Below are positions 48,083 through 57,283 of a stretch of DNA of 64,000 bases, one piece after another (position 1 is the stretch's first letter; the number at the start of each line of letters is the position of its first letter). The stretch is taken from contig CAIOZA010000020.1 in NCBI GenBank assembly GCA_903862655.1, positions 62,001 through 126,000 of the forward strand. Reading direction: 5' to 3'. Under the pieces are notes generated by a model. It saw only the letters and a list, made by a program, of their open reading frames with translations. It searched no databases and was not told the DNA's origin. Origin of the DNA: an uncultured Ignavibacteria bacterium (lineage in GTDB: Bacteria > Bacteroidota > Ignavibacteria > Kapaibacteriales > UBA2268). The translations under genes were made by a program, and so were the position numbers.

Positions 48083-50572
48083 ATGAAAGACGAACTTGAT
48101 ATTCTGAATAATCTGCTTAATTCCGAAAAGAAGAATGATAGTATTCCAAAAAACCTAACAATACTGCCGCTCCGCGATAATATTATTTTTCCTTTTATGA
48201 TATTCCCAATTTTAATTGGAAGAACTTCGAGTCTCAAAGCTGTTGCCGAAGCTGTTGAAAGAGACCGATATATTTTTGTGGCTGCTCAGAAAAATTCACA
48301 GGTTGAAGAACCCGGGTATGATGATATTTACACCTATGGTACAACTGCAAAGATTATACAGGTTTTGCGACTTCCAAATAATTTGCTGAAGGTTCTTGTC
48401 GAGGGGCTTTTTGTGTCGAGAATAAAGAAGAAAAAGAAAAATGATAATTATCTGGAAGGTGAGATACAACAGGTTCACATTGTCTACGATGATAAAGATA
48501 CGGAACTCGAGGCTTTGATCAGGCATTCCTCAGATTTATTTGCAAAATATGTAAAAGATAATCAAAAGCTTCCATCTGATCTGGTATCAGCTTATGACAA
48601 TATTGATGATCCAATAAGGAAGCTGTATTTTGCATCTGCAAATATAAATCAAAAAAATGATATCAAACAAAAAATAATAGAGAAGAAGACATTAAAGGAT
48701 CAGTATTACGAACTGTCAAAAGTTTTATCAAATGAAATTGACCTTTTAAAAATTGAAGATGAAATTGGTCAGAAAGTAAGTACTACTATCCAGAAAACGC
48801 AGAGAAAATATTTTATTCAGGAACAAATCAGAGTCTTGCAGAATGAGCTTGGAGATGATGATGATTCTATGCCGGAAATTCAGAACCTCAGGGCTCTCAT
48901 CGAAAAAGCAGGTATGCCCGATCCGGTTAAAGCAAAGGTTATGGATGAGTTGGAAAAATTAAGAAAAATTTCTACCATGTCACCTGAATATTCTGTGAAC
49001 AGAACTTACATCGAATGGCTGGCACAAGTTCCATGGAGCGAAAAGACTCAAGATAATTTCAATATAGAACATGTTAAGCGAATTCTTGATGAAGATCATT
49101 ACGATCTCGAAAAGCCAAAAGAAAGAATTCTTGAATTTATAGCAATTCTAAATTTAGCAGGATCATTAAAAAAGCAAATTTTATGTTTTGTAGGACCTCC
49201 CGGTGTTGGGAAAACCTCGCTTGGAAGATCAATAGCAAGAGCTTTAGGCAGAAAGTTTGTAAGGTTTTCTTTAGGTGGAGTTAGGGATGAAGCAGAAATA
49301 AGAGGTCACAGAAGGACTTATATTGGTGCATTACCCGGAAAAATATTACAGTCAATGAAAAAGGCTGGATCGGTTAATCCTGTGATTTTGCTGGATGAAG
49401 TAGACAAGATGTCAATGGATTTCCGTGGTGACCCATCCAGTGCCTTGCTGGAAGTATTAGACCCAGAGCAGAATGTCTCCTTCAATGATCATTATCTCGA
49501 AGTGGATTACGATCTGTCTAATGTTCTGTTTATAACAACTGCAAATGTGCGGTATGAAATTCCATTGCCCCTTCAAGACAGAATGGAAATAATTGAACTA
49601 TCAAGTTACATGGAACCGGAGAAGCTTGAAATAGCCAAAAGACATATTATTCCTAAGCTGAAGACTGAATATGCTCTTAATACATTGAATCTGCAAATAA
49701 CTGATTCAGCTGTTAAGAAGTTAATCAGAGAATACACACGAGAAGCAGGTGTTCGTAATTTAGAACGGGAAATTGCCTCTATTCTCAGAAAAACAGTAAA
49801 GGAGCTAGTCCACGATTTTGATAATAAATACCCTGTTGATGAATCTGAAATACATCAGGCTCTGAAGGACAATCCTAAGTTTCAAAGCATAATAAAAAAG
49901 AAAAAAATTCTTATTGATGACAAAGCTGTTGAGAGATTGCTAAAAGCACCTAGATTCAAGCAGAAACAAGAAGATCTTGAAGATAAAGTTGGTGTTGCAA
50001 CCGGACTTGCCTGGACAAGTGTCGGTGGAGAAATACTTCCTATAGAGGTTACCATTATGCCAGGTCCTGAAAGACTAACTTTAACCGGTAAACTTGGTGA
50101 TGTTATGAAAGAATCAGCCAGAGCCGCATTGTCTTACATAAGGTCGAACTGTGGAATATTGAATATTGACGAGAATTTCTATAAACGTAAAGAAATTCAT
50201 ATTCATATTCCAGAAGGAGCAATCCCAAAAGATGGACCTTCTGCAGGAATAACTATGACTATGGCTATGATCTCTGCCGCCGCAAATCGTCCTGTCCGCG
50301 GTGATGTCGCTATGACCGGAGAAGTAACTTTGCGTGGAAATATTCTTCCCATTGGTGGACTGAATGAAAAGCTATTAGCTGCCAAAAGAGCCGGGATTAA
50401 AACTGTAATCATTCCCAGAGAAAATGAAAGGGATATTGACGAAATTAATGATTATATCAAGAATGATCTCAAAATTGTATCTGTAAAACATATTACTGAA
50501 GCATTGGATTTCGTATTTCGTGATAAAGCAGTTAAGAAATCAGGAAAAACATCCGAAAAGAAAGCTAAATAA
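48083..50572 (+). CDS. lon: ATP-dependent protease Lon
   Basis: GPPGVGKTSLGRSIARALGRKFVRFSLGGVRDEAEIRGHRRTYIGALPGKI, catalytic EGAIPKDGPSAGITM. ATG 48083 (MKDELDIL) preferred over the listed upstream start. Confidence 0.96.
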   Translation: MKDELDILNNLLNSEKKNDSIPKNLTILPLRDNIIFPFMIFPILIGRTSSLKAVAEAVERDRYIFVAAQKNSQVEEPGYDDIYTYGTTAKIIQVLRLPNNLLKVLVEGLFVSRIKKKKKNDNYLEGEIQQVHIVYDDKDTELEALIRHSSDLFAKYVKDNQKLPSDLVSAYDNIDDPIRKLYFASANINQKNDIKQKIIEKKTLKDQYYELSKVLSNEIDLLKIEDEIGQKVSTTIQKTQRKYFIQEQIRVLQNELGDDDDSMPEIQNLRALIEKAGMPDPVKAKVMDELEKLRKISTMSPEYSVNRTYIEWLAQVPWSEKTQDNFNIEHVKRILDEDHYDLEKPKERILEFIAILNLAGSLKKQILCFVGPPGVGKTSLGRSIARALGRKFVRFSLGGVRDEAEIRGHRRTYIGALPGKILQSMKKAGSVNPVILLDEVDKMSMDFRGDPSSALLEVLDPEQNVSFNDHYLEVDYDLSNVLFITTANVRYEIPLPLQDRMEIIELSSYMEPEKLEIAKRHIIPKLKTEYALNTLNLQITDSAVKKLIREYTREAGVRNLEREIASILRKTVKELVHDFDNKYPVDESEIHQALKDNPKFQSIIKKKKILIDDKAVERLLKAPRFKQKQEDLEDKVGVATGLAWTSVGGEILPIEVTIMPGPERLTLTGKLGDVMKESARAALSYIRSNCGILNIDENFYKRKEIHIHIPEGAIPKDGPSAGITMTMAMISAAANRPVRGDVAMTGEVTLRGNILPIGGLNEKLLAAKRAGIKTVIIPRENERDIDEINDYIKNDLKIVSVKHITEALDFVFRDKAVKKSGKTSEKKAK

Positions 50573-51465
50573 TGGAAGATTATAGAAAATATCTTGATCC
50601 AAAAGCAGTTGCGAAGCTTAAGAATATCGAGATCAAAGCCAGGCTTGTGGTTGAAGGATTTATGGCTGGATTGCATAGATCTCCTTATCACGGATTCAGT
50701 GTTGAATTTGCAGAGCATCGGCAGTACCAGCCTGGAGATGAGATTAAACATATTGACTGGAAGGTTTACGGAAGAACTGATAAATATTATGTCCGGCAAT
50801 TCGAGGAAGAAACCAATCTAAGAAGTATAATAGCGCTTGATAAAAGTGCATCAATGAACTTTGCATCTAAAGGAAATATTTCAAAGTTTGAATATGCTTC
50901 TTATTTATCAGCTGCTTTGGCTTATTTACTCGTTAAACAAAGGGATGCAGTTGGTCTGGCTCTTTATGATGATCATTTGACAACTTATCTACCTCCACGA
51001 TCTAAGACATCTTATCTGTATGAGATTCTAAAATCAATTGCTTCAACTACTCCGTCAAATCTTACGGGAACATCTGCAGCTCTGGATGAATTAGCTGAGA
51101 GGATTAAAAGAAGAGGACTAATTATTATCTTCAGTGATTTCTTTGATGAAGAAAAGTCAGTATTGAATGCATTGAAGCATTTCAGACATAAGAACCATGA
51201 AGTGATAGCTTTTCAGATTCTTGATCCTCGTGAACTTGATTTTAAATTTGGATCCGGTGCTAATTTCAAAGATATGGAAACCAATGAAGAAATTATTTCA
51301 CAGCCATACCAGATACAGAATTCCTATAAATCAGCAGTTAATAAGTTTATTGAGAATATTAAACGCGAGTGTTTCGCCCATAATATTGGATATCAGTTAA
51401 TTAACACTACAGATCCTTTCGATAAAGCTCTTCAGGAATTTCTTGCAAAAAGACACAAAATGTGA
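50572..51465 (+). CDS. DUF58 domain protein (VWA-like)
   Basis: GLHRSPYHGFSVEFAEHRQYQPGDEIKHIDWKVYGRTDKYYVRQFEEETNLRSIIALDKSASM. ATG shares one base with the lon TAA. Confidence 0.93.
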   Translation: MEDYRKYLDPKAVAKLKNIEIKARLVVEGFMAGLHRSPYHGFSVEFAEHRQYQPGDEIKHIDWKVYGRTDKYYVRQFEEETNLRSIIALDKSASMNFASKGNISKFEYASYLSAALAYLLVKQRDAVGLALYDDHLTTYLPPRSKTSYLYEILKSIASTTPSNLTGTSAALDELAERIKRRGLIIIFSDFFDEEKSVLNALKHFRHKNHEVIAFQILDPRELDFKFGSGANFKDMETNEEIISQPYQIQNSYKSAVNKFIENIKRECFAHNIGYQLINTTDPFDKALQEFLAKRHKM

Positions 51466-51468
51466 GTT

Positions 51469-52995
51469 TTAATCATCTTTTCGCGTTAATTTGATTTCCT
51501 CTTGACTTATCTTTGAAAGCCATTCATCTTTATGAATAATAAAATACTCTTTTGCAGCCTCGTAATCATTTGGAATCAATCCATCTAGAATTGCTTCCTC
51601 AATATAGTTTTTAATGATGCCAATGGGCTTTGACGGAGGAATTTTGCATATTTCCATGATCTCATCACCACGAACAGGTGACTGGAATTCACGAAGTTTA
51701 TCCTTTTCCTGTACTTCTAGTACTTTACTGTACACATAGTCGTAATTATTGAAGTACTGATATGATAATTTTGGATTATTTGTAGTGATATCTGCTTTAC
51801 AAAGAATGAAAAGATCTTCAAGTGAATCTCCTGCATGGAAAGCCAAACGCCTTACAGCAGAATCTTTAACTCCCTCGTCAACCAGTGCCATAGGCCTCTG
51901 ATGAAGTCTGACAATTTTTTCAACATATTCGACTTTATCTAAAGGTAAACGCATTCTACGGAATATCCTCTCTATGTAACGAGCACCTAATTCTTCGTGT
52001 CCGTAAAATGTCCAGCCGATTCCTTCCTGAAATCTCTTTGTAATTGGTTTTGCTATATCGTGAACTAATGCGGCAAATCTGAGCCATACATTGTCTGTAA
52101 ATGGTGCAAGATTATCCAATACTTGAAAAGTATGAAGCATTACATCTTTATGATTATAATCCCTGCCATTTACGGTTACTGTTTCTATACCTGACATTTT
52201 ATCAATTTCTGGGAAGATATATTTCATCAATCCTGTATCATACAGAATATACAATCCATGGCTCGGCTTTGATGATGACAAAATCTTTAGAAACTCATCT
52301 GAGATACGTTCCTGAGATATGATTTGTATCCTCTCCGACAAACGTTTAATTGCAAAGTAACAAGCCTGATGAATAATAAAATCCAGCTGCGAAGCAAATC
52401 TGGCGGCTCTTAACATTCGGAGTGGATCTTCGCTGAAAGTAGTTGCTGGATCAAGGGGAGTTTTTAAAATTTTTGATTTTAAATCCTGTATTCCATCGAA
52501 ATCATCAGTGAGTTGACCGAAAGTGGCACTATTAAGACTCACAGCTAGTGAATTGATAGTGAAGTCTCTTCTCCTTAAATCGTCTGCGAGTGTGCCTTCG
52601 GTTACAATTGGTTTTCGACTTCTAGGTTTATACTCTTCTTTTCGTGTACCAACAAATTCAAATTTGAAATTAGCAATTGGGACCATAGCGGTACGGAATT
52701 TGGGATATAAAATAGCTTTTGACTTGAATCTCCTGGCTATCTCCTCAGCAAAAGCAATTCCATCTCCTACTACAGTAAAATCGAAATCGTATCTGTTCTT
52801 TTTAAGGTAATAATCTCTGACATATCCGCCAACAATATAGAGTTCAACATTTAACTGATCGGCAATTTTACCAATCTGCTTCAACACTGGTTCTGATATA
52901 ATTATTCTATCATCTATACTAGAAGCCGCAGCAATCACTCGTGTTTTAGACGCAATTCTTGGGCGGGGTGTTCTTTCAAAATTCATTTCATCCAT
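51469..52995 (-). CDS. cca: CCA tRNA nucleotidyltransferase / poly(A) polymerase family protein with HD domain
   Basis: LYIVGGYVRDYYLKKNRYDFDFTVVGDG, RRDFTINSLAVSL, FSEDPLRMLRAARFASQL, LRFAALVHDIAKP. Confidence 0.92.
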   Translation of the reverse strand: MDEMNFERTPRPRIASKTRVIAAASSIDDRIIISEPVLKQIGKIADQLNVELYIVGGYVRDYYLKKNRYDFDFTVVGDGIAFAEEIARRFKSKAILYPKFRTAMVPIANFKFEFVGTRKEEYKPRSRKPIVTEGTLADDLRRRDFTINSLAVSLNSATFGQLTDDFDGIQDLKSKILKTPLDPATTFSEDPLRMLRAARFASQLDFIIHQACYFAIKRLSERIQIISQERISDEFLKILSSSKPSHGLYILYDTGLMKYIFPEIDKMSGIETVTVNGRDYNHKDVMLHTFQVLDNLAPFTDNVWLRFAALVHDIAKPITKRFQEGIGWTFYGHEELGARYIERIFRRMRLPLDKVEYVEKIVRLHQRPMALVDEGVKDSAVRRLAFHAGDSLEDLFILCKADITTNNPKLSYQYFNNYDYVYSKVLEVQEKDKLREFQSPVRGDEIMEICKIPPSKPIGIIKNYIEEAILDGLIPNDYEAAKEYFIIHKDEWLSKISQEEIKLTRKDD

Positions 52996-53020
52996 AATTT
53001 ACCAATACCGATTTGTTTTC

Positions 53021-54949
53021 TTATAAAATTCTGCCAAATTTTTTGTCAAATTCCATTAAAGATAATTCAACTATTACAGGCCTGCCATGCGGGCAGGCAT
53101 AAGGTATCTCACATCTCATCAAATCATTATATAAATGTTGAATCTCTTCCTGACTAAGAGATTGTCCGGTTTTAATTGCAGATTTACAACTGAATGACGC
53201 TGCAAGATTATCCCTTTTATTTGTATTTCTTACTTTTTGATATTCATCGAACAAATCAAGAATTTCTTTAAAAGAATTTGATTCATTACCATTTGTAGCA
53301 TCGATAGGTACGCCTGAAATTTCAATGCTATTATCTTGCTTAATTTGAAATATGTAACCTAAGTCTTTAAGATCATTTTCTAGTTCTCTAACAAATGTTA
53401 GTTCGGATGGAGTAAGCTTTATTTCGACAGGGAATAATAGCTCCTGTGTTGAGGCAAAGTGTTTCTCCATCGATTTAATAGTTCTTTCATAAATAATTCT
53501 CTCGTGAGCGGCATGCTGGTCAATTATCAAAACACCTTTCTCAGTTTGAACGAAAAGATATTTTCTGTGTAACTGCCAGAAAGAAGATTTACTCTCAGTA
53601 ATGTCCTGATCACGTAGTGAATTGAATTTATGCAATTGATTATAGTTCGCTTCATTGTTGGAATTGGTTCTACCCCCAAATACAAGGTCAAATGCTGATT
53701 GAACGGCATTTGTTTCAGGTCTGGGCTCATTCTTCCATGTGAAATGATTATTATTTCCCTGATATGAGGTTCTGTTATGAAAGTTCTCTTTTGAGGATGT
53801 ATTGCTGATTATTTCTCCGGTAATACTATTTACCAGAACTTTTTCCTGACCATTCTTTGATTCAGAACCACTATTAACCTGAATGAAAGGGGCACGAAAA
53901 TCTTCAGCCCCAAGCAGACCGCCAGAAGCAAGATTACTTTCTATCAGGGCAGAGGATACAGCTCTGTGAATCAAAGAATAAATTATTCTTTCATCTTCAA
54001 ATTTTACTTCATGTTTCTGTGGATGAACATTAACGTCATATTTTGCAGGATCAAGTTCTAAATTTAGCACAAAAAGGGGATTAGCACTCTTTTCAAGTAA
54101 ATGCTCAAATGCTGTGTAAACTGCATAGCTAAGTGACTTGCTAACAATGCTTCTTCCGTTTAGAAATAAATACTGACCACTTTTTGTTTGTTTAGCGACA
54201 TGTGGCTGACCAATGAAGCCATTTAAACTCACATCATAGTGTTCAGACTTTACTTTTATCAATGCATTTGCGGTTTTATCTCCCAGTATCGCACGGATTC
54301 TTGAATCCAAAGGTTCGGGTTTAACATCGAAAATCAGAGTGTCATCATCATAGAATGTCAGTCTGTGATTTGTATTTGATAAGGCAAATCTGATCATAGT
54401 ATCCGATATGTACCTGAATTCAGTTATGTTTGATTTTAAGAATTTCCGCCTTGCCGGTACATTGTAGAATAAATTTCTTACAAAAACCTGTGTCCCTGGA
54501 TCCATATTTATTGGTTCTATCACAGGTTCCTTCATCGGTTCTGAAACAAGTTTCCAGCCATATTCGTCTTCTTTTCTTCGGGATCGTAATTCAAGGTAAG
54601 CTACTGATGTTATAGATGCAAGTGCTTCACCTCTGAATCCGAAAGTCCTGATAGACTCAAGATCATCCTGAGTGTAAATCTTACTTGTTGCATGTCTTTT
54701 TATGGATAGTTCAAGATCTTCACGGCTCATTCCTCTGCCATTATCAACGATATGAATAAGTTGTTTGCCCGAATCTTTCACAATAACAATTACGGAATCT
54801 GCACCAGCATCGAAAGAATTTTCAACTAATTCTTTGATTACCGACTCGGGTCTTTGTACAACTTCTCCTGCCGCTATCTGATTAGAGATAAAATCAGGAA
54901 GAATATTGATAGTCCTATTTTGTTGTTTTTCAGGGGATAATTGCTGCAT
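53021..54949 (-). CDS. mutL: DNA mismatch repair protein MutL
   Basis: LPDFISNQIAAGEVVQRPESVIKELVENSFDAGAD, IVDNGRGMSREDL, TFGFRGEALASI, CPHGRPVIVEL. Internal ATG at 54949 preferred over the listed start. Confidence 0.96.
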   Translation of the reverse strand: MQQLSPEKQQNRTINILPDFISNQIAAGEVVQRPESVIKELVENSFDAGADSVIVIVKDSGKQLIHIVDNGRGMSREDLELSIKRHATSKIYTQDDLESIRTFGFRGEALASITSVAYLELRSRRKEDEYGWKLVSEPMKEPVIEPINMDPGTQVFVRNLFYNVPARRKFLKSNITEFRYISDTMIRFALSNTNHRLTFYDDDTLIFDVKPEPLDSRIRAILGDKTANALIKVKSEHYDVSLNGFIGQPHVAKQTKSGQYLFLNGRSIVSKSLSYAVYTAFEHLLEKSANPLFVLNLELDPAKYDVNVHPQKHEVKFEDERIIYSLIHRAVSSALIESNLASGGLLGAEDFRAPFIQVNSGSESKNGQEKVLVNSITGEIISNTSSKENFHNRTSYQGNNNHFTWKNEPRPETNAVQSAFDLVFGGRTNSNNEANYNQLHKFNSLRDQDITESKSSFWQLHRKYLFVQTEKGVLIIDQHAAHERIIYERTIKSMEKHFASTQELLFPVEIKLTPSELTFVRELENDLKDLGYIFQIKQDNSIEISGVPIDATNGNESNSFKEILDLFDEYQKVRNTNKRDNLAASFSCKSAIKTGQSLSQEEIQHLYNDLMRCEIPYACPHGRPVIVELSLMEFDKKFGRIL

Positions 54950-55054
54950 TATTAACTCTATATACCAGAATTGTGTTTGACGAATAAATCCTATAATACT
55001 TTTAATAAGTTTCAATCTACGAAACACTTTTATGTTTATTTCGTTTATGTTATA

Positions 55055-55474
55055 ATGGAAAATATATTTGATAAAATATCCGATGTCTTGATGTTCCGGG
55101 AAGGTACAGAAGCCGATGAGTATGGAAGTTTAATCCCAGTCTTAACTACAGGTTCTATCGTCTGGGGAATAATGCTTCGTACAGTATTTGTGGTATTTCT
55201 AAGCTTTGTTATTTTTTACTTATTCGATCTATACAAATTTGTTTGGGTTGTATTATTCGCTTTGTGGTTTGGCGCAGCTTATCCGGGCTGGCGACAATTC
55301 CAGCTATTTAATGAAAGGGTGAAAAAAGTAGTTGAATCAACGCTTTGCGGCTCTTGTCTTCACTTTGAAAAATCCAGTCAGCTTTGCAAAATATATGATG
55401 AGCATGTCACTCAAGAATACATACCTTGTGAGGGGTTAAATTGGGAACCTCTCCCTTATGAAGAAAGCAAGTAA
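55055..55474 (+). CDS. Small membrane protein with C-terminal Cys cluster, unknown function
   Basis: TM segments and CGSCLHFEKSSQLCKIYDEHVTQEYIPCEGLNWEP. ATG 55055 preferred over 54971. Confidence 0.6.
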   Translation: MENIFDKISDVLMFREGTEADEYGSLIPVLTTGSIVWGIMLRTVFVVFLSFVIFYLFDLYKFVWVVLFALWFGAAYPGWRQFQLFNERVKKVVESTLCGSCLHFEKSSQLCKIYDEHVTQEYIPCEGLNWEPLPYEESK

Positions 55475-55479
55475 TGAAG

Positions 55480-56838
55480 TTATTTCTTAATATCAACTAA
55501 CTCTTTAACGAACATAATTCCATTTGAATCAGTATCAAACAAGAAAACTTTTTTTAATTTGTTGTAATACCACTTCTCGATTGGTCTTCCATCAAGATTC
55601 ATATCTCTGTCAATTTTGTCAGGAGTTCCGTTCAGGATATAGATTTTACCCCTTTCAGTTTTCGCTCCGTCTTTTTCGTTGAATGTCTGGTAATTGAAAA
55701 AAGCTACGTCAACTCTTCTGAAATATTCGAACATTGTTTCATTGTAAACAGTAAACTTGGTTGGGTCTTTAGATTTCCAATACTCAAATATCTTCTTGAG
55801 AATCTCATTAGATGATCCACTTCTTATTCTGTTATATTCTTCATCGGTTAGGATGTAATACATAACCTCGACTGCATAATCTGGATTTTTAAGGCTAAGT
55901 GGCATATTCTCCCATTCAATAGCAAATGAATGAATTAATGTGTCTTTACTCTTATCTAACCAAAGTCTGACGACATATTTTCCTGGAACGATTTTGTCGG
56001 CAGAGAAATTAATATCCAGAATCCCATAATTTGAAGAATCCTTGCTTAGTTTGTCAAACTTGATAAACGGTGGCTTGTCGTTACCAGTAATTATATTAAA
56101 AGATTTATCAAAAGAAGGATAGGTAGTCCCATTTAACTTTGCGTTGGCTTCCCAACCGGGGAAAGCATTTCTTGAATCGAGATATTCTATGGAGTAATTA
56201 TATTTAACTGGTTTAGATTTATCATAAGTAAAAAACATTAAATCAATATCTTCTGAAGAAAAATTTGCATTACCATCCATGATGTAAGGAATAATTGTCG
56301 ATGTATCGCTGTTATTAAGTTTGTGAGTAAAAACTGGTGGGAGAATGTTCTTTCCTGATTTTAATCCGGTTAGTTTTATTTCAGTAAGTTTTTGTTCAGA
56401 AAGTTTTATCTTTTCATTGTCAAATAGTCTAATTGTAGGTATATAATTATTTGATGGAATTTTAGAATTCAATTCTCCATAATAAAATTTATCTCTGTTA
56501 GTAATTTCAGAAAAATTATCAGTATTAATTACTATTTCTACAGATTCTCGTTTCCTGATAATTCCGTCACCATCAGAAAATTCTAATTCAAGTCTGGGTT
56601 TAGCTGTAAACATATCCAAACCTGATGACTTATGTTTTTCAAATCTTAAAAAATTATATGGAATTTTAAACACTGTCTTAACCTCGATGCTGTCCGTCTG
56701 TGAATCGTATTTACAGATTAAAGTAAAGTACAACTTTTTACCAAATTTATAATATGCACTTTTATCCATCTGATTCAGTGCACTTGATTCAAAAGTAATC
56801 AATAATAGTAAGTAAAATGATAAAATTAGATATTTCAT
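55480..56838 (-). CDS. GWxTD-type domain-containing secreted protein
   Basis: Signal peptide; C-terminal YFRRVDVAFFNYQTFNEKDGAKTERGKIYILNGTPDKIDRDMNLDGRPIEKWYYNKLKKVFLF matches GWxTD layout with a variant motif. Confidence 0.72.
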   Translation of the reverse strand: MKYLILSFYLLLLITFESSALNQMDKSAYYKFGKKLYFTLICKYDSQTDSIEVKTVFKIPYNFLRFEKHKSSGLDMFTAKPRLELEFSDGDGIIRKRESVEIVINTDNFSEITNRDKFYYGELNSKIPSNNYIPTIRLFDNEKIKLSEQKLTEIKLTGLKSGKNILPPVFTHKLNNSDTSTIIPYIMDGNANFSSEDIDLMFFTYDKSKPVKYNYSIEYLDSRNAFPGWEANAKLNGTTYPSFDKSFNIITGNDKPPFIKFDKLSKDSSNYGILDINFSADKIVPGKYVVRLWLDKSKDTLIHSFAIEWENMPLSLKNPDYAVEVMYYILTDEEYNRIRSGSSNEILKKIFEYWKSKDPTKFTVYNETMFEYFRRVDVAFFNYQTFNEKDGAKTERGKIYILNGTPDKIDRDMNLDGRPIEKWYYNKLKKVFLFDTDSNGIMFVKELVDIKK

Positions 56839-56841
56839 AAT

Positions 56842-57282
56842 TTAGTTATTTTCCTGGATTGTGTCTAAATACTCGCGAAGTAATATGGCTGCCGCTATTT
56901 TATCTTTGTTTCCTTTTTCGGCTCTTTTCTTTTTAGAATAACCAATTGAAATCATAGTATTCACTGCTGATCTTGTTGACAAATATTCATCAATCTCATA
57001 AACTGGTAAATTGCATTTTGATTTTAAATCAATGATAAATTGTTTAATTTCACTAATAAAATCATCATTCTTGTCATCATCTCTGTATGGAATTCCTACA
57101 ACAAAACCTTCAATACGTTCTTCTAAGACCAATCTTAAAAACTTGACCCAGAATCTTTCTTCAGAGGGATCCAATACTGCAAGTGGTGTAACTGTGATAT
57201 GTAATGCATCACAAACTGCAATGCCCAATCGCTTTTGACCATAATCTATTCCGGCAAATTTTTTCTTAAGAATAAGATCCAT
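56842..57282 (-). CDS. ruvX: Putative Holliday junction resolvase (YqgF/RuvX)
   Basis: AGIDYGQKRLGIAVCD, FVVGIPYRDD, DEYLSTRSAV, KDKIAAAILLREYL. Confidence 0.88.
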   Translation of the reverse strand: MDLILKKKFAGIDYGQKRLGIAVCDALHITVTPLAVLDPSEERFWVKFLRLVLEERIEGFVVGIPYRDDDKNDDFISEIKQFIIDLKSKCNLPVYEIDEYLSTRSAVNTMISIGYSKKKRAEKGNKDKIAAAILLREYLDTIQENN

Positions 57283-57283
57283 T

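Noticed and set aside
53080-53098. GCCTGCC-ATGCG-GGCAGGC hairpin
   Set aside because: Lies inside mutL at the conserved CPHGRPV codons, so the symmetry is explained by coding sequence.
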